Source: Candidatus Methanomethylicia archaeon (lineage in GTDB: Archaea > Thermoproteota > Methanomethylicia > Methanomethylicales > Methanomethylicaceae). From it: a stretch of DNA of 6,970 nt. Positions within the stretch are counted from its first letter, which is position 1. Every line of letters begins with the position of its first letter. Both the position numbers and the translations under genes were made by a program. The stretch spans positions 1-6,970 of the forward strand of contig JANHAI010000050.1 of the NCBI GenBank assembly GCA_024464205.1. The letters run 5' to 3'. The notes beneath the pieces were generated by a model that saw only the letters and a list, made by a program, of their open reading frames with translations, did no database searches and was not told the origin of the DNA. Positions 1 to 6,838 of this stretch are shown in pieces.

Positions 1-1086
1 GGGTACGTTGTACGCGAATCCGAGAAGCGTCACGCTGCGGTATTTGCCGTACGCGTAGATGAGCGAGTTGAATCCGGATGGAATTGTCGCGAAGAAGGCG
101 GCGAGGAGGAGGATCTGGAGGGCCAGCGAGGAATCGGCGTAAGCCTCGCCGAGGAGGGAGAGTGGGATCTTCGGGTAGATTATGACCGCAGCGGCGAGGG
201 GGGCCACTATCGCAGTTGTGAGGAGCGTCGCGCGGTTGGTCGCCCTCTTCCTCCCGTCCTCCATTCCGCTCAAGACAGGGAACATGAGGCCGAGGAGGGA
301 GAGGGGGAGCGAGTAGACGATGTAGGCGATCACCTGGGCGACATAGTATGTCCCGGCCTCCAGGTTACCCGCAAACCCATAAACGCCGAGAACCCCGAGC
401 CAGGAGCCGGCGGTGGCGACGAGCGACGGGAGGTACGAAGGGAGGCCGACCTTCACCGATTCTGAGGCTGCCTGATAGCTTGGCTTTGTGATCCCGATGG
501 TCCCCCTGAGGTATGCGAGCATTATCAGGTTCTGAGTGACCGAGGATACGACGTAGGCTGCCATTACGCCCTCGAAAGACCACCCGGCGTAAAGGAAAAG
601 CACGCCGAGCACAACCCTCAGGACGCTTGCCGAGACCGAGGAGAGGGCTATGACGCTGGTCCGGAGCGTCGAGTTGTAAAATGCCTGGAGGGGCGGCACC
701 GCGCCGTACGAGAAGATCAGTACGACGAGGAAGGGTATCTCGAAGCCGGGCATCGGGTAGAGGGCGCTCGCGACCGCGACGACCGCAGCGGCCACGCCGC
801 TGAGGATCAGCGAGAGCGCGATCGCCGAAGAGAGTATCACGCCCATCGAGGCCTTGTCGCCCTTGCCCTGGGCCTGACCGAGCATCCGCGTTATTCCGGA
901 GGAGATCCCGAGGCTGAAGACGCTCGTGACTATCGAAACGACCCCTATCACTGCGGCGGCGTCGCCGATGACCGAAGCGCCGACGAACTTCGTCGCGACC
1001 AGCCAGTAGATGAAGCCGAGGAAGTTGGCAGCTATCCCAGAGATGTAGAGCCAGAGGCTCGACCGGATAACCCTGTTTAGGGACAT
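1..1086 (-). CDS. Wzx/MATE-like polysaccharide flippase, 3' end cut by window
   Basis: Translating the minus strand from the ATG at 1086 gives 362 codons with no stop up to base 1, so this is the N-terminal part of a longer protein. It is strongly hydrophobic with about ten membrane segments (for example roughly residues 11-31, 44-60, 82-110, 117-133, 145-168, 173-193, 217-240, 247-272, 287-304 and 319-337). The start MSLNRVIRSSLWLYISGIAA, the short charged loop GQAQGKGDKA (70-79) and the FPVLSGMEDGRKRA segment (269-282) suit the MOP superfamily of lipid-linked glycan exporters, whose members are usually about 450-520 residues with 12-14 helices, so perhaps 100-150 residues are missing. An in-frame TGA at 1117-1119 and no alternative start below it support the ATG at 1086; GGTGG about nine bases upstream is a weak ribosome site. 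The gene is about 60% GC with many ATA and AGG codons, unlike the AT-rich genes before it. The lipid-linked glycan it carries is inferred from context. Confidence 0.85.
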   Translation of the reverse strand, partial: MSLNRVIRSSLWLYISGIAANFLGFIYWLVATKFVGASVIGDAAAVIGVVSIVTSVFSLGISSGITRMLGQAQGKGDKASMGVILSSAIALSLILSGVAAAVVAVASALYPMPGFEIPFLVVLIFSYGAVPPLQAFYNSTLRTSVIALSSVSASVLRVVLGVLFLYAGWSFEGVMAAYVVSSVTQNLIMLAYLRGTIGITKPSYQAASESVKVGLPSYLPSLVATAGSWLGVLGVYGFAGNLEAGTYYVAQVIAYIVYSLPLSLLGLMFPVLSGMEDGRKRATNRATLLTTAIVAPLAAAVIIYPKIPLSLLGEAYADSSLALQILLLAAFFATIPSGFNSLIYAYGKYRSVTLLGFAYNVP

Positions 1087-1151
1087 TGCGATAAACCACC
1101 GGCTTTGCTGACGATATCACCCTTGGGGGATTTATCCTTATCTTTAATAGC

Positions 1152-1159
1152 ATTTAAAC
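1152..1159 (-). promoter_or_regulatory. Candidate archaeal TATA box for the flippase gene
   Basis: On the minus strand this reads GTTTAAAT, a plausible archaeal TATA element 66-73 bases upstream of the flippase ATG. A start of transcription about 25 bases downstream would fall near 1130, giving a leader of roughly 40 bases that contains GGGTGAT and GGTGG, both able to pair with an archaeal 16S 3' end. It would let the flippase be transcribed separately from the AT-rich cassette. A second A/T-rich run at 1184-1195 is another possibility. Motif reading only. Confidence 0.3.
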
Positions 1160-1221
1160 ACCCCCGCATTCCTCTTACAAGGTTTTTTTAAATGGCTTGA
1201 TGAAACATTATCTGAGAAAGT

Positions 1222-1232
1222 AAAACCAAAAA
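1222..1232 (-). terminator. Possible T-tract terminator after the methyltransferase
   Basis: The minus strand reads T5-GG-T4 here, about 45 bases past the methyltransferase stop and ahead of the flippase promoter candidate. Archaeal RNA polymerase often stops at T-rich stretches without a hairpin. The position fits the end of the AT-rich transcription unit, but the tract is short and interrupted. Confidence 0.3.
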
Positions 1233-1277
1233 TCGGGATTATATGAGCTTGAGAACGATTACTGCTCAGAGGCGAAC

Positions 1278-2063
1278 TCATTCAATTTTCTTTGCGATTA
1301 CAAAAATCGTTGATCGCGTGGAGGGGATGAGGCATTTGATGGGCAGGGTTATTAATCGTCCGAAATTTTTCCAATTTGGCTTTTTGAAAAAGCCGATAAT
1401 AACATGGTCTTTGCTGATGAACTTATCCATAACAAAGTGGGTCACTACATCGCGATTTTTGGAGTACCATTTTTTCGTAATTTTGAAGGCAGAGGCTTTG
1501 ATAAGCATTACAACCTCATCCATAGCGTATTCCCTCTTGTGTTCCTCGTAGAGAGAATACTTTCCGATTGCCCTCAAGAGGCGATTATCCAGCGTTGAAA
1601 TGTTTGGCGTTGATAAAAAGAGATTGCCATTTGGGCTTAGTATTCTGTAGATTTCTGAGAACAATAAAGGCAAAGATTTGGGTTCGAGATGCTCTATCAC
1701 TTCGGTAAGAACGGCGCAGTCGAATATCGAGTTTCCAAAGGGAAGAGAGCCGGTTTCTAAATCAGCGCAACAAATTTTGATGTCTTCAGCCCACATGTCA
1801 AAAATGAAGCGATCAGGAGCCAAGTCCAATCCTGTCACGTCGTATCCTAGAGCCTTCATTGCCAAAGTAAGATGGCCTGGAGAGGCGCCCAGCTCGACAA
1901 CTTTAGCTGGTGGAGGGACTTCTGACAAAAGGGACACGAGTGTCTCTTTGAATCGACGATTGTGCAAATTGAACCAAGAGAGGTCGGCTTTGGACGATAT
2001 CCTTTTTTCCACATCAGCCAAGATCGCATCGATCATATCATTATTCCTAATTTGGGGCACCAC
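1278..2063 (-). CDS. Class I SAM-dependent methyltransferase
   Basis: The 261-residue product has the order of motifs of a Rossmann-fold methyltransferase (Methyltransf_11/23 type). Motif I is VVELGASPGHLTLA (55-68), which binds SAM; an acidic residue for the ribose lies in TGLDLAP (D80); CADLE (99-103) would contact the adenine; FDCAVLTEVIEHLE (114-127) is motif II with the EVIEHL signature; and LSPNGNLFLSTPN (142-154) is motif III. The later EEHKREYAMDEVVMLIKASAF (173-193) and the basic, hydrophobic tail match relatives found in glycan clusters, so a sugar or a lipid-linked glycan is a likely substrate, but this is inference from context. The start given is GTG (2061-2063) with no clear ribosome site; the ATG at residue 10 (2034-2036), preceded by AGGA at eight bases, is an equally good or better start. 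It lies 123 bases after the GT-C-like gene and shares its AT-rich composition. Cytoplasmic. Confidence 0.85.
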   Translation of the reverse strand: MVPQIRNNDMIDAILADVEKRISSKADLSWFNLHNRRFKETLVSLLSEVPPPAKVVELGASPGHLTLAMKALGYDVTGLDLAPDRFIFDMWAEDIKICCADLETGSLPFGNSIFDCAVLTEVIEHLEPKSLPLLFSEIYRILSPNGNLFLSTPNISTLDNRLLRAIGKYSLYEEHKREYAMDEVVMLIKASAFKITKKWYSKNRDVVTHFVMDKFISKDHVIIGFFKKPNWKNFGRLITLPIKCLIPSTRSTIFVIAKKIE

Positions 2064-2126
2064 GTTACGCAGATAGATCTTTTTTTATTCATCGATATAG
2101 GTCTTTTCTGAAGCATAGAGGGGTTC

Positions 2127-2136
2127 ATTCTATAAA
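2127..2136 (-). promoter_or_regulatory. Candidate TATA box for the methyltransferase gene
   Basis: The minus strand reads TTTATAGAAT, close to the archaeal TATA consensus, 64-73 bases before the GTG start. Transcription would begin near 2105. It lies just downstream of the imperfect palindrome at 2145-2163, so a regulator bound there could influence this promoter. This is motif-level evidence only. Confidence 0.3.
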
Positions 2137-2144
2137 CGGCGTCA

Positions 2145-2163
2145 TTTACACCGAGCGGTGAAA
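2145..2163. repeat. Imperfect palindrome between GT-C-like and methyltransferase genes
   Basis: The plus strand reads TTTACACCGAGCGGTGAAA: arms CACCG and CGGTG around a two-base centre, extended by TTT and AAA with one unpaired A on the left. The two-base centre makes a tight RNA hairpin unlikely without opening the inner pair, so a dimeric DNA-binding site is a possible reading. It sits about nine bases upstream of the methyltransferase TATA candidate. Chance occurrence cannot be excluded. Confidence 0.3.
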
Positions 2164-2186
2164 TGCCAGAAAATGTATCTTTCGGA

Positions 2187-4253
2187 TTATGGAGAGCTTA
2201 AATTGTGGCTCTCCAGCAGATGAATATTCACACGATAGATGCCACTATTACCAGATTGGTACAATTTTTCTAAAAAAGGTACACTATCAAGAATGGACGC
2301 GTAAACGCCTGGGTCGAATGGCTTGGGAGTGTATTCGAGCACATTTGATTGCTTGTTGACGGTAATTCTCATAGGCTCAGACATCGATATCACGTAAGAG
2401 ACGTTGTTCTTGATCACATATATGCGCAGATAATCAGTATCGTAAGGATTGTCCCAGTACCTTTCACCGCCAAAATAGAGTTCGGGCTGACTTGCACGGT
2501 AAAAGTCGAAGCATGAAATGTTCTTGACTGCTATCGACATTATGAACTGAACAGCGAATGAACCATCTCCCATGATAAGATCCATTTGCGGTATCACATT
2601 AGAAGCGTACTCAATTACACTAAAATCATCTTTGAAATAGGGCGTGTGGGAAGACCACCCCCACACCATTGCCCTTTCGTAAGCGTACATCGACGTGAAC
2701 GCTACAGAACTGCCCATAAGAAGCAACAGCAGTATGGATATCGTCAATTTGGAGCTCAGCTTTTTCGTTAATAATTTTCTATTGCTAAAGAAAAATCTTG
2801 GCATCTGTAATGCTTCAGGCAAAAGCAGAAAGTACCTGCAGAAAGTGGCTATTGCTAAGATCTGGATGAATGCCATTACCCTATCGGACATGAACATCCA
2901 GCTGACTCTGGAGAAGGCGGGGAGGAAGGAGGCGAGGAAAAAAATTGCGAGCGTTACATAAATGGTTATTTCGTATCCACTTTTTCTTTTTGCAATCGAA
3001 TATAAGCCCATGACAAGCGATGCTACAAGGAAAGCAGTTCTATAATCAGAAAGAATCACGGATAGTGGCAAAGTATAGGATGAATATTCACTGAATATGC
3101 TGGCTCCCCCAAGCACGTAGCTTCCTGTAAGATAACCGAAGATCACGTTCGCTAAGTAAGTTAATGAAAACGCGTCGAGTATGTATGATCTGTAAAAAGC
3201 GGCTAACGAGAGCGCGATAATAATAAGAATCATGGCGACATTTTTGATCCTTAACGGAGGTTTATTTAGGTATGAGATTATGCGCCCGCGCAATTTTGGA
3301 TTGAGGATTATGGGGGTAATCGATAAGATCCCGAAATACATAAAAAATGCGGGATAGGTGAACAGCAAGCCAAAACCAAAAATCGCTATTATCAAAAAGA
3401 TGTTGCGAAAGGACATATCGCCTTTGGAGTGGAGAAGCCACAGGCAGAGAAAGAGGGAGGAGAGGATCAAGTAGGCGACGAGATTTGGATATGTGCCATT
3501 AAGTAAATGCCCTAGTATCCATCTGGTCATGTTTAGGTCAGGACTTGGCACAAAAACGAAAGCTACGGGCACTAGGGCTATAAATGAATTTTTGATCATT
3601 AATTCCGATATGAGGTAAATTCCCAATACAATTGAAGCCGTAGCTGCTCCTGCCAGCTCGAAGACAGCAAGAGCGGGATATATGCCCAAAGTTGAGGCGA
3701 AGGTTGCACTCAGGGCGCTGAACCCAGGGGGGTATAAAATGAGGTAAGGCTCAGGGGAGAGAGGTATTTTCTGATTCATTAGAAATAAAGCTGTTCTGGG
3801 ACCATGCCCTGTGGCTACATCACCAATTGGCGGCCACCCCATGAACTCCAACAATAGGATTAACATGGAAAAAGCCACAATGAGAATTGTAAATACCAGC
3901 ATGTTGAGTAAATTTATTTTGAATCTGAAGTGAATTTTGGTTTCTTTTTGTTTAGGCAAGTCTTTCGCTAGCAGTACGATTCCTACGACAAATATGGAAA
4001 CAATGGTAAAAGGCCCAATGTAAAAGAATGATATTGCAGCGTTAATTGCGAAAAGAAATGGCCAACCAATCAGAAGATAAAACGAGAGCTTGTACAGAAT
4101 GTTCTCTCTGAGTAGGATCTTACGGGGCAAGGCTCTGGAAAAAATATACCCCGAGGCCATCACCGTAAGTAGTATGAATAATGCGCCACCGGCTATCTCG
4201 AACATCTTATCACGATAAACAAATGCTAGCAGGTTGTTAATACGATTTATCAC
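2187..4253 (-). CDS. GT-C-like polytopic membrane glycosyltransferase (DUF6541-like)
   Basis: The 688-residue product has about 14-16 predicted membrane helices from residue 19 to about 522 and then a soluble C-terminal part (about 525-688), the layout of GT-C glycosyltransferases that use lipid-phosphate sugars outside the membrane. After the early helices, the loop GWPPIGDVATGHGPR (139-153) supplies an acidic residue (D145) with H150 and R153, followed by NQKIP and YPPGFSALSA (174-183). An acidic residue in this first outer loop and a later YP-G-F segment are typical of GT-C proteins and of DUF6541-type archaeal and bacterial relatives. VIEYASNVIPQMDLIMGDGS (546-565) resembles the start of their C-terminal domain. 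N-x-S/T sites occur at N578, N617 and N684. The start is GTG, directly after the TAA of the gene before (no gap), which suggests translational coupling; the ATG at residue 17 (4203-4205), preceded by GTGAT, is an alternative. Family assignment is from motif pattern; donor and acceptor are unknown. Confidence 0.7.
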   Translation of the reverse strand: MINRINNLLAFVYRDKMFEIAGGALFILLTVMASGYIFSRALPRKILLRENILYKLSFYLLIGWPFLFAINAAISFFYIGPFTIVSIFVVGIVLLAKDLPKQKETKIHFRFKINLLNMLVFTILIVAFSMLILLLEFMGWPPIGDVATGHGPRTALFLMNQKIPLSPEPYLILYPPGFSALSATFASTLGIYPALAVFELAGAATASIVLGIYLISELMIKNSFIALVPVAFVFVPSPDLNMTRWILGHLLNGTYPNLVAYLILSSLFLCLWLLHSKGDMSFRNIFLIIAIFGFGLLFTYPAFFMYFGILSITPIILNPKLRGRIISYLNKPPLRIKNVAMILIIIALSLAAFYRSYILDAFSLTYLANVIFGYLTGSYVLGGASIFSEYSSYTLPLSVILSDYRTAFLVASLVMGLYSIAKRKSGYEITIYVTLAIFFLASFLPAFSRVSWMFMSDRVMAFIQILAIATFCRYFLLLPEALQMPRFFFSNRKLLTKKLSSKLTISILLLLLMGSSVAFTSMYAYERAMVWGWSSHTPYFKDDFSVIEYASNVIPQMDLIMGDGSFAVQFIMSIAVKNISCFDFYRASQPELYFGGERYWDNPYDTDYLRIYVIKNNVSYVISMSEPMRITVNKQSNVLEYTPKPFDPGVYASILDSVPFLEKLYQSGNSGIYRVNIHLLESHNLSSP
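2191..2214 (-). repeat. Seven-base inverted repeat at the 3' end of the GT-C-like gene
   Basis: GGAGAGC (2191-2197) and GCTCTCC (2208-2214) form a perfect seven-base stem with a ten-base loop, lying in the last codons (about ESHNLSSP) and ending one base before the TAA. In RNA this could form a hairpin at the end of the message, perhaps protecting the 3' end or slowing ribosomes. No T-tract follows at once, so it is not a standard intrinsic terminator, and it may be chance. Confidence 0.3.
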
Positions 4254-5465
4254 TTATTTTCGATGTCCCAGCAATTGTTTTAATGTCCATTCGTATTGTT
4301 TTCCACAGATCTCGAGAGATAAATTCTGTGCCACATAATCAGCGCCATTTTTTCCAAGCTCTCTCAGGAGCGATTCATTGTTATAGAGGAAAAGTATAGA
4401 TTTCGCGAGTTCTTTGGGCGAAGATGGCTCGACGACAACGCCACATGATGCTTCATTGACAATACGAGTGGCACTTGAATCCCTCGAAGCTATCAGGATC
4501 ACGCACTTGCCTAGCGCCATTATTTCGATCAGCTTTGAAGGAGTTTGGACCAGCCCTTTGGAGAGCGGCACCAAGCATAAATCGGACTTCATTATCGCTG
4601 TGAGATATTGCTCTTGTGGTAAGAAATTCCAGAATTTTATATTATCCAGGCCTTTGGCGCGGGCCATCAGGGAACTTAAGACGGGGCCTTTGCCTATCAT
4701 AAGAAAGCGGATGCCTTTCATATTGCTGAGTAACCTTGCTGCTTCAACGATGGTTTCCAGACCCTGAGCATATGACATTAGTCCTGCAAAAGTGATGGTG
4801 AAGCCTTTTTCAAACATGCCTGTGGGCAATTCTGATGGGTTTTTTGTGAATTTTTGTATCGTTTCGAGATCAGCCCACAGTCCTATCACTTTTATTTTTT
4901 CTGGAAATGCACCGTTTTTTACAATCAAACGCTTATTCTCATTCGAGTGGGTTACGATCAAGTCCGATTTGAGGTACATAAGCCTCGAAAGTATACTGAG
5001 CAGCTTTATTAGAAATTTATTTTTTATGAGCCCCAGTTCTACTGCTGATTGAGGATGGAGGTCGTCAACCCTAACTGCCAGCTTGGATCCTTTTGTAAGC
5101 TTCACCAAATAGCCAACCAGCCAAAGCGTCATCGGGTAATTTGAGCATTCAACTATGTCACTTTTTTTTGAAACGAGCGCAAAGGGAAGTGATATCGCAG
5201 GTAGGAAAAAATGATTAAGAATACTTGACTTTAGCAGGTCACCTTTCGCAAGTCTGAAAGGCACCCTTATGACATTAACACCACCGTAGCGAAATTGCAC
5301 AACTCGATTGGAGCCGAATGCTGTAGTGATTACTTTAACATCGTGATCTTTTTTTGCCATGAAGAAAGCTATCTCATTAATGATTCTAACGCTACCCACT
5401 TCTGGAAAAAAAGACCTATAGATGTAAAGAATTGAGAGGCGTTTGTTATCTGGCAATGGCAACAC
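4254..5465 (-). CDS. GT-B glycosyltransferase, family 4, WbuB/WcaI-like
   Basis: The 403-residue product is a two-domain GT-B enzyme that would transfer a sugar from a nucleotide donor to a lipid-linked or other acceptor at the inner face of the membrane. The N-terminal domain opens with ILYIYRSFFPEVGSVR (12-27) in place of the usual glycine-rich loop, and VRVDDLHPQSAVELGLIKNK (131-150) matches the DLxPxSAVxLGL block of WbuB-like GT4 enzymes; VTHSNENKRLI and KIKVIGLWADLE (191-201) end the domain. The C-terminal domain begins TITFAGLMSYAQGLETIVEA (223-242) and includes FLMIGKGP (254-261) and TPSKLIEIMALGKCVI (308-323), the donor-binding block. E314 takes the place of the second glutamate of the EX7E motif; the first is absent (V306), as in other WbuB-type enzymes. 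The start is GTG at 5463-5465; TTG at codon 2 is possible, and the conserved fold starts about ten residues in. It lies 52 bases after the preceding gene and abuts the next. Sugar specificity cannot be told. Confidence 0.88.
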   Translation of the reverse strand: MLPLPDNKRLSILYIYRSFFPEVGSVRIINEIAFFMAKKDHDVKVITTAFGSNRVVQFRYGGVNVIRVPFRLAKGDLLKSSILNHFFLPAISLPFALVSKKSDIVECSNYPMTLWLVGYLVKLTKGSKLAVRVDDLHPQSAVELGLIKNKFLIKLLSILSRLMYLKSDLIVTHSNENKRLIVKNGAFPEKIKVIGLWADLETIQKFTKNPSELPTGMFEKGFTITFAGLMSYAQGLETIVEAARLLSNMKGIRFLMIGKGPVLSSLMARAKGLDNIKFWNFLPQEQYLTAIMKSDLCLVPLSKGLVQTPSKLIEIMALGKCVILIASRDSSATRIVNEASCGVVVEPSSPKELAKSILFLYNNESLLRELGKNGADYVAQNLSLEICGKQYEWTLKQLLGHRK

Positions 5466-5486
5466 TGCATTACAATCCTATTAAAA

Positions 5487-5499
5487 CTAATATTTTACG
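5487..5499 (-). promoter_or_regulatory. A/T-rich TATA-like element before the WbuB-like gene
   Basis: In the 52-base gap between the two GT-B genes the minus strand reads GTAAAATATTAG followed by TTTTAATAGG. If this acts as a TATA box, transcription would begin about 25 bases on, within a few bases of the GTG at 5465, giving an almost leaderless message. That would fit the lack of a well-placed ribosome site (AGG is eleven bases away). The gene may equally be read from the promoter ahead of 6720. Confidence 0.22.
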
Positions 5500-5517
5500 A
5501 CTGCTCTGCCACAGGCA

Positions 5518-6720
5518 TCAGAGAATGCCTTTTTTCTTGTACCATTCATAAAGAGGACGCACGGCATTCGTCCAATTGTAATTCCGTCTTATCAGGAGCA
5601 GTTCTTTCTTTGAGATCTCTTCCAAAAGAAGAGGATCCTGGAGCAATGATGAGATGGCATTGGCAAGTTCCATGGGGTCGTCGCCTGTGAGTAAGCCTAT
5701 TTTTTCATCCTTGACCAACGAAGACCACGCGCCGATGTCATTTACGACAAGGGGAAGACCTGCTGTCATATAGTCAAATAGCTTTATTGGCGTTCCCATT
5801 TTCCTTGCTAGATCATTGCTGGATGTCAGAACGCCCACTGAACATATGGAAAGGAAATTGAATAAGTCATTTTCATTAGGCAACCAAAATGTGTTTATTC
5901 TTGTTTTTAATGACTTTACGAGACGCACTATCTTTTTCAAATCTTCGCCCTTTGCAGTCATGTAGAATTGAGCGCTTTCACAATTAACGTATTTTGTTGA
6001 CCTTACAAATAGATCGACATGCTCTCTATAGCTTACTGTGCCTGCATAGACGACGTTAAGAGTCCCATGATATGGGTTGTGCGACCTAGGTTTACCTGCG
6101 GGTGGAACGATGATGATTTTATTTTTGTCCAATGAATATGTATTGACGACGTAGTCTTTCATGAGCTCGCTGACTACGACTACAAGCTCACACCTAGCCA
6201 GACAGGCGCCCACTATTGATTGAATGTTTGCGAACGATTGGCTTCCCCTTTTCAAACACCGCTTTGCCACCAACTCTTCAGCAGTGATATTGTGTATGTC
6301 TGCTATTACAGGCAAATCCAGCTCCTGCCCTACCCGAATGGCAATTGGCAAAGAAACGTCATGCTCCGCCTGGATCGCCCTTAACTGGCGTTTCGTGATT
6401 TGCTTAACGAACTCTTTTGAAGAAAATTTACTCATTGATACCAGAATTTTTGGCAGAAGGGCATTAGATAATAAAGGGTTGTAATAAGCAGATTTAATGA
6501 GGTCATAAAAAAAATCCAATTCTCCCCTAAACTTGCTCAAGGGGTGAAAGGTCAGTCCTTCTTTTGTTTTCGTTGCTCGCTCAAATGGCGTATAAATTGG
6601 GATTTTCTGCCCGCTCTTAACTGAAAGCTCCTCAGTTATTTCTTTGACCCTTCGGAAAGAACCTAATGAACCTTCTACGGTATGAGGGTAATAGATAGCT
6701 AGTTGAGCGGAATCCACCAT
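5518..6720 (-). CDS. GT-B glycosyltransferase, family 4-like
   Basis: The 400-residue product has the two Rossmann-like domains of GT-B glycosyltransferases. In the N-terminal half, LAIYYPHTVEGSLGSFRRV (7-25) is the acceptor-side glycine-containing loop, AIQAEHDVSLPIAIRVG (115-131) and LPVIADIHNITAEELV (136-151) match the block that precedes the inter-domain region in GT4 enzymes, and VVVVSELMKDYV (180-191) with KIIIVPPAGKP (201-211) closes the domain. LNVVYAGTVSYREHVDLFV (221-239) starts the C-terminal nucleotide-sugar domain, and MGTPIKLFDYMTAGLPLVVN (308-327) is the donor-binding block. The expected second glutamate of EX7E is an aspartate (D316) and the first is missing (M308). No signal peptide or membrane helix is evident, so it should work in the cytoplasm, probably at the membrane. 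The start is ATG at 6718-6720, with an in-frame TGA at 6736-6738 and no other start between. It is the first gene of the AT-rich cassette. Substrates are unknown. Confidence 0.85.
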   Translation of the reverse strand: MVDSAQLAIYYPHTVEGSLGSFRRVKEITEELSVKSGQKIPIYTPFERATKTKEGLTFHPLSKFRGELDFFYDLIKSAYYNPLLSNALLPKILVSMSKFSSKEFVKQITKRQLRAIQAEHDVSLPIAIRVGQELDLPVIADIHNITAEELVAKRCLKRGSQSFANIQSIVGACLARCELVVVVSELMKDYVVNTYSLDKNKIIIVPPAGKPRSHNPYHGTLNVVYAGTVSYREHVDLFVRSTKYVNCESAQFYMTAKGEDLKKIVRLVKSLKTRINTFWLPNENDLFNFLSICSVGVLTSSNDLARKMGTPIKLFDYMTAGLPLVVNDIGAWSSLVKDEKIGLLTGDDPMELANAISSLLQDPLLLEEISKKELLLIRRNYNWTNAVRPLYEWYKKKGIL

Positions 6721-6824
6721 ATTAGAGGTCCCTTTTCAATCGGATCGATTTTGTTGACAATGAAATTAGCCATCCATCATGAAAGAGCGGTTACTCAAGG
6801 TCTTGGGCATCATGTTTCCTTCTG

Positions 6825-6833
6825 TTTTATAAA
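6825..6833 (-). promoter_or_regulatory. TATA box candidate at the head of the AT-rich cassette
   Basis: The minus strand reads TTTATAAAA, a near-ideal archaeal TATA box, about 105 bases before the ATG of the first cassette gene. Transcription would start near 6804, giving a leader of about 80 bases. It is embedded in the T-tract that follows the beta-propeller gene, so the end of one unit and the start of the next overlap. It is the best promoter candidate for the two GT-B genes and the GT-C-like gene. Confidence 0.45.
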
Positions 6834-6838
6834 AAAAA
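6831..6838 (-). terminator. T8 tract just after the beta-propeller gene
   Basis: Eight consecutive T residues on the minus strand begin three bases after the TAA of the partial gene at the right edge. No hairpin precedes them, which is usual for archaeal T-tract termination. The tract runs directly into the TATA candidate at 6825-6833. Confidence 0.4.

Noticed and set aside
365..1153. A 262-codon minus-strand open frame starting at the ATG at 1153
   Set aside because: Its translation is rich in R, G, P and D without any family pattern and overlaps the flippase in another frame of the same strand. The flippase frame gives a coherent membrane protein open to the window edge, so this is a GC-rich shadow.
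1087..1277. Matching repeats or attachment sites at the two composition boundaries (1087-1277 and 6721-6840)
   Set aside because: Side-by-side reading found only matches of a few bases, and there is no tRNA end or integrase nearby, so no mobile-element edges are claimed.
1243..1551. Plus-strand open frames at 1243-1551, 1404-1598 and 1678-2076
   Set aside because: They lie opposite the methyltransferase, whose motifs I to III are clear, and show no recognisable protein pattern of their own.
2586..2961. Plus-strand open frames inside the GT-C-like and GT4 genes (2586-2771, 2695-2961, 4414-4767, 4792-5052, 6224-6484)
   Set aside because: All are antisense to well-supported coding regions, short, and without ribosome sites or family features.
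2187..4253. Reading the GT-C-like protein as the oligosaccharyltransferase AglB because of YWDNPYD at residues 599-605
   Set aside because: This only superficially resembles the WWDYG motif. The expected double tryptophan and glycine are missing, and the first-loop pattern GDVATGH differs from the usual AglB form.
6766..6813. A 15-codon minus-strand leader ORF (starting MMPKTLSNRS) ahead of the first GT-B gene
   Set aside because: From the TATA candidate, transcription should begin near 6804, downstream of its ATG codons at 6813 and 6810, so it would not be in the message. There is no regulatory run of codons.
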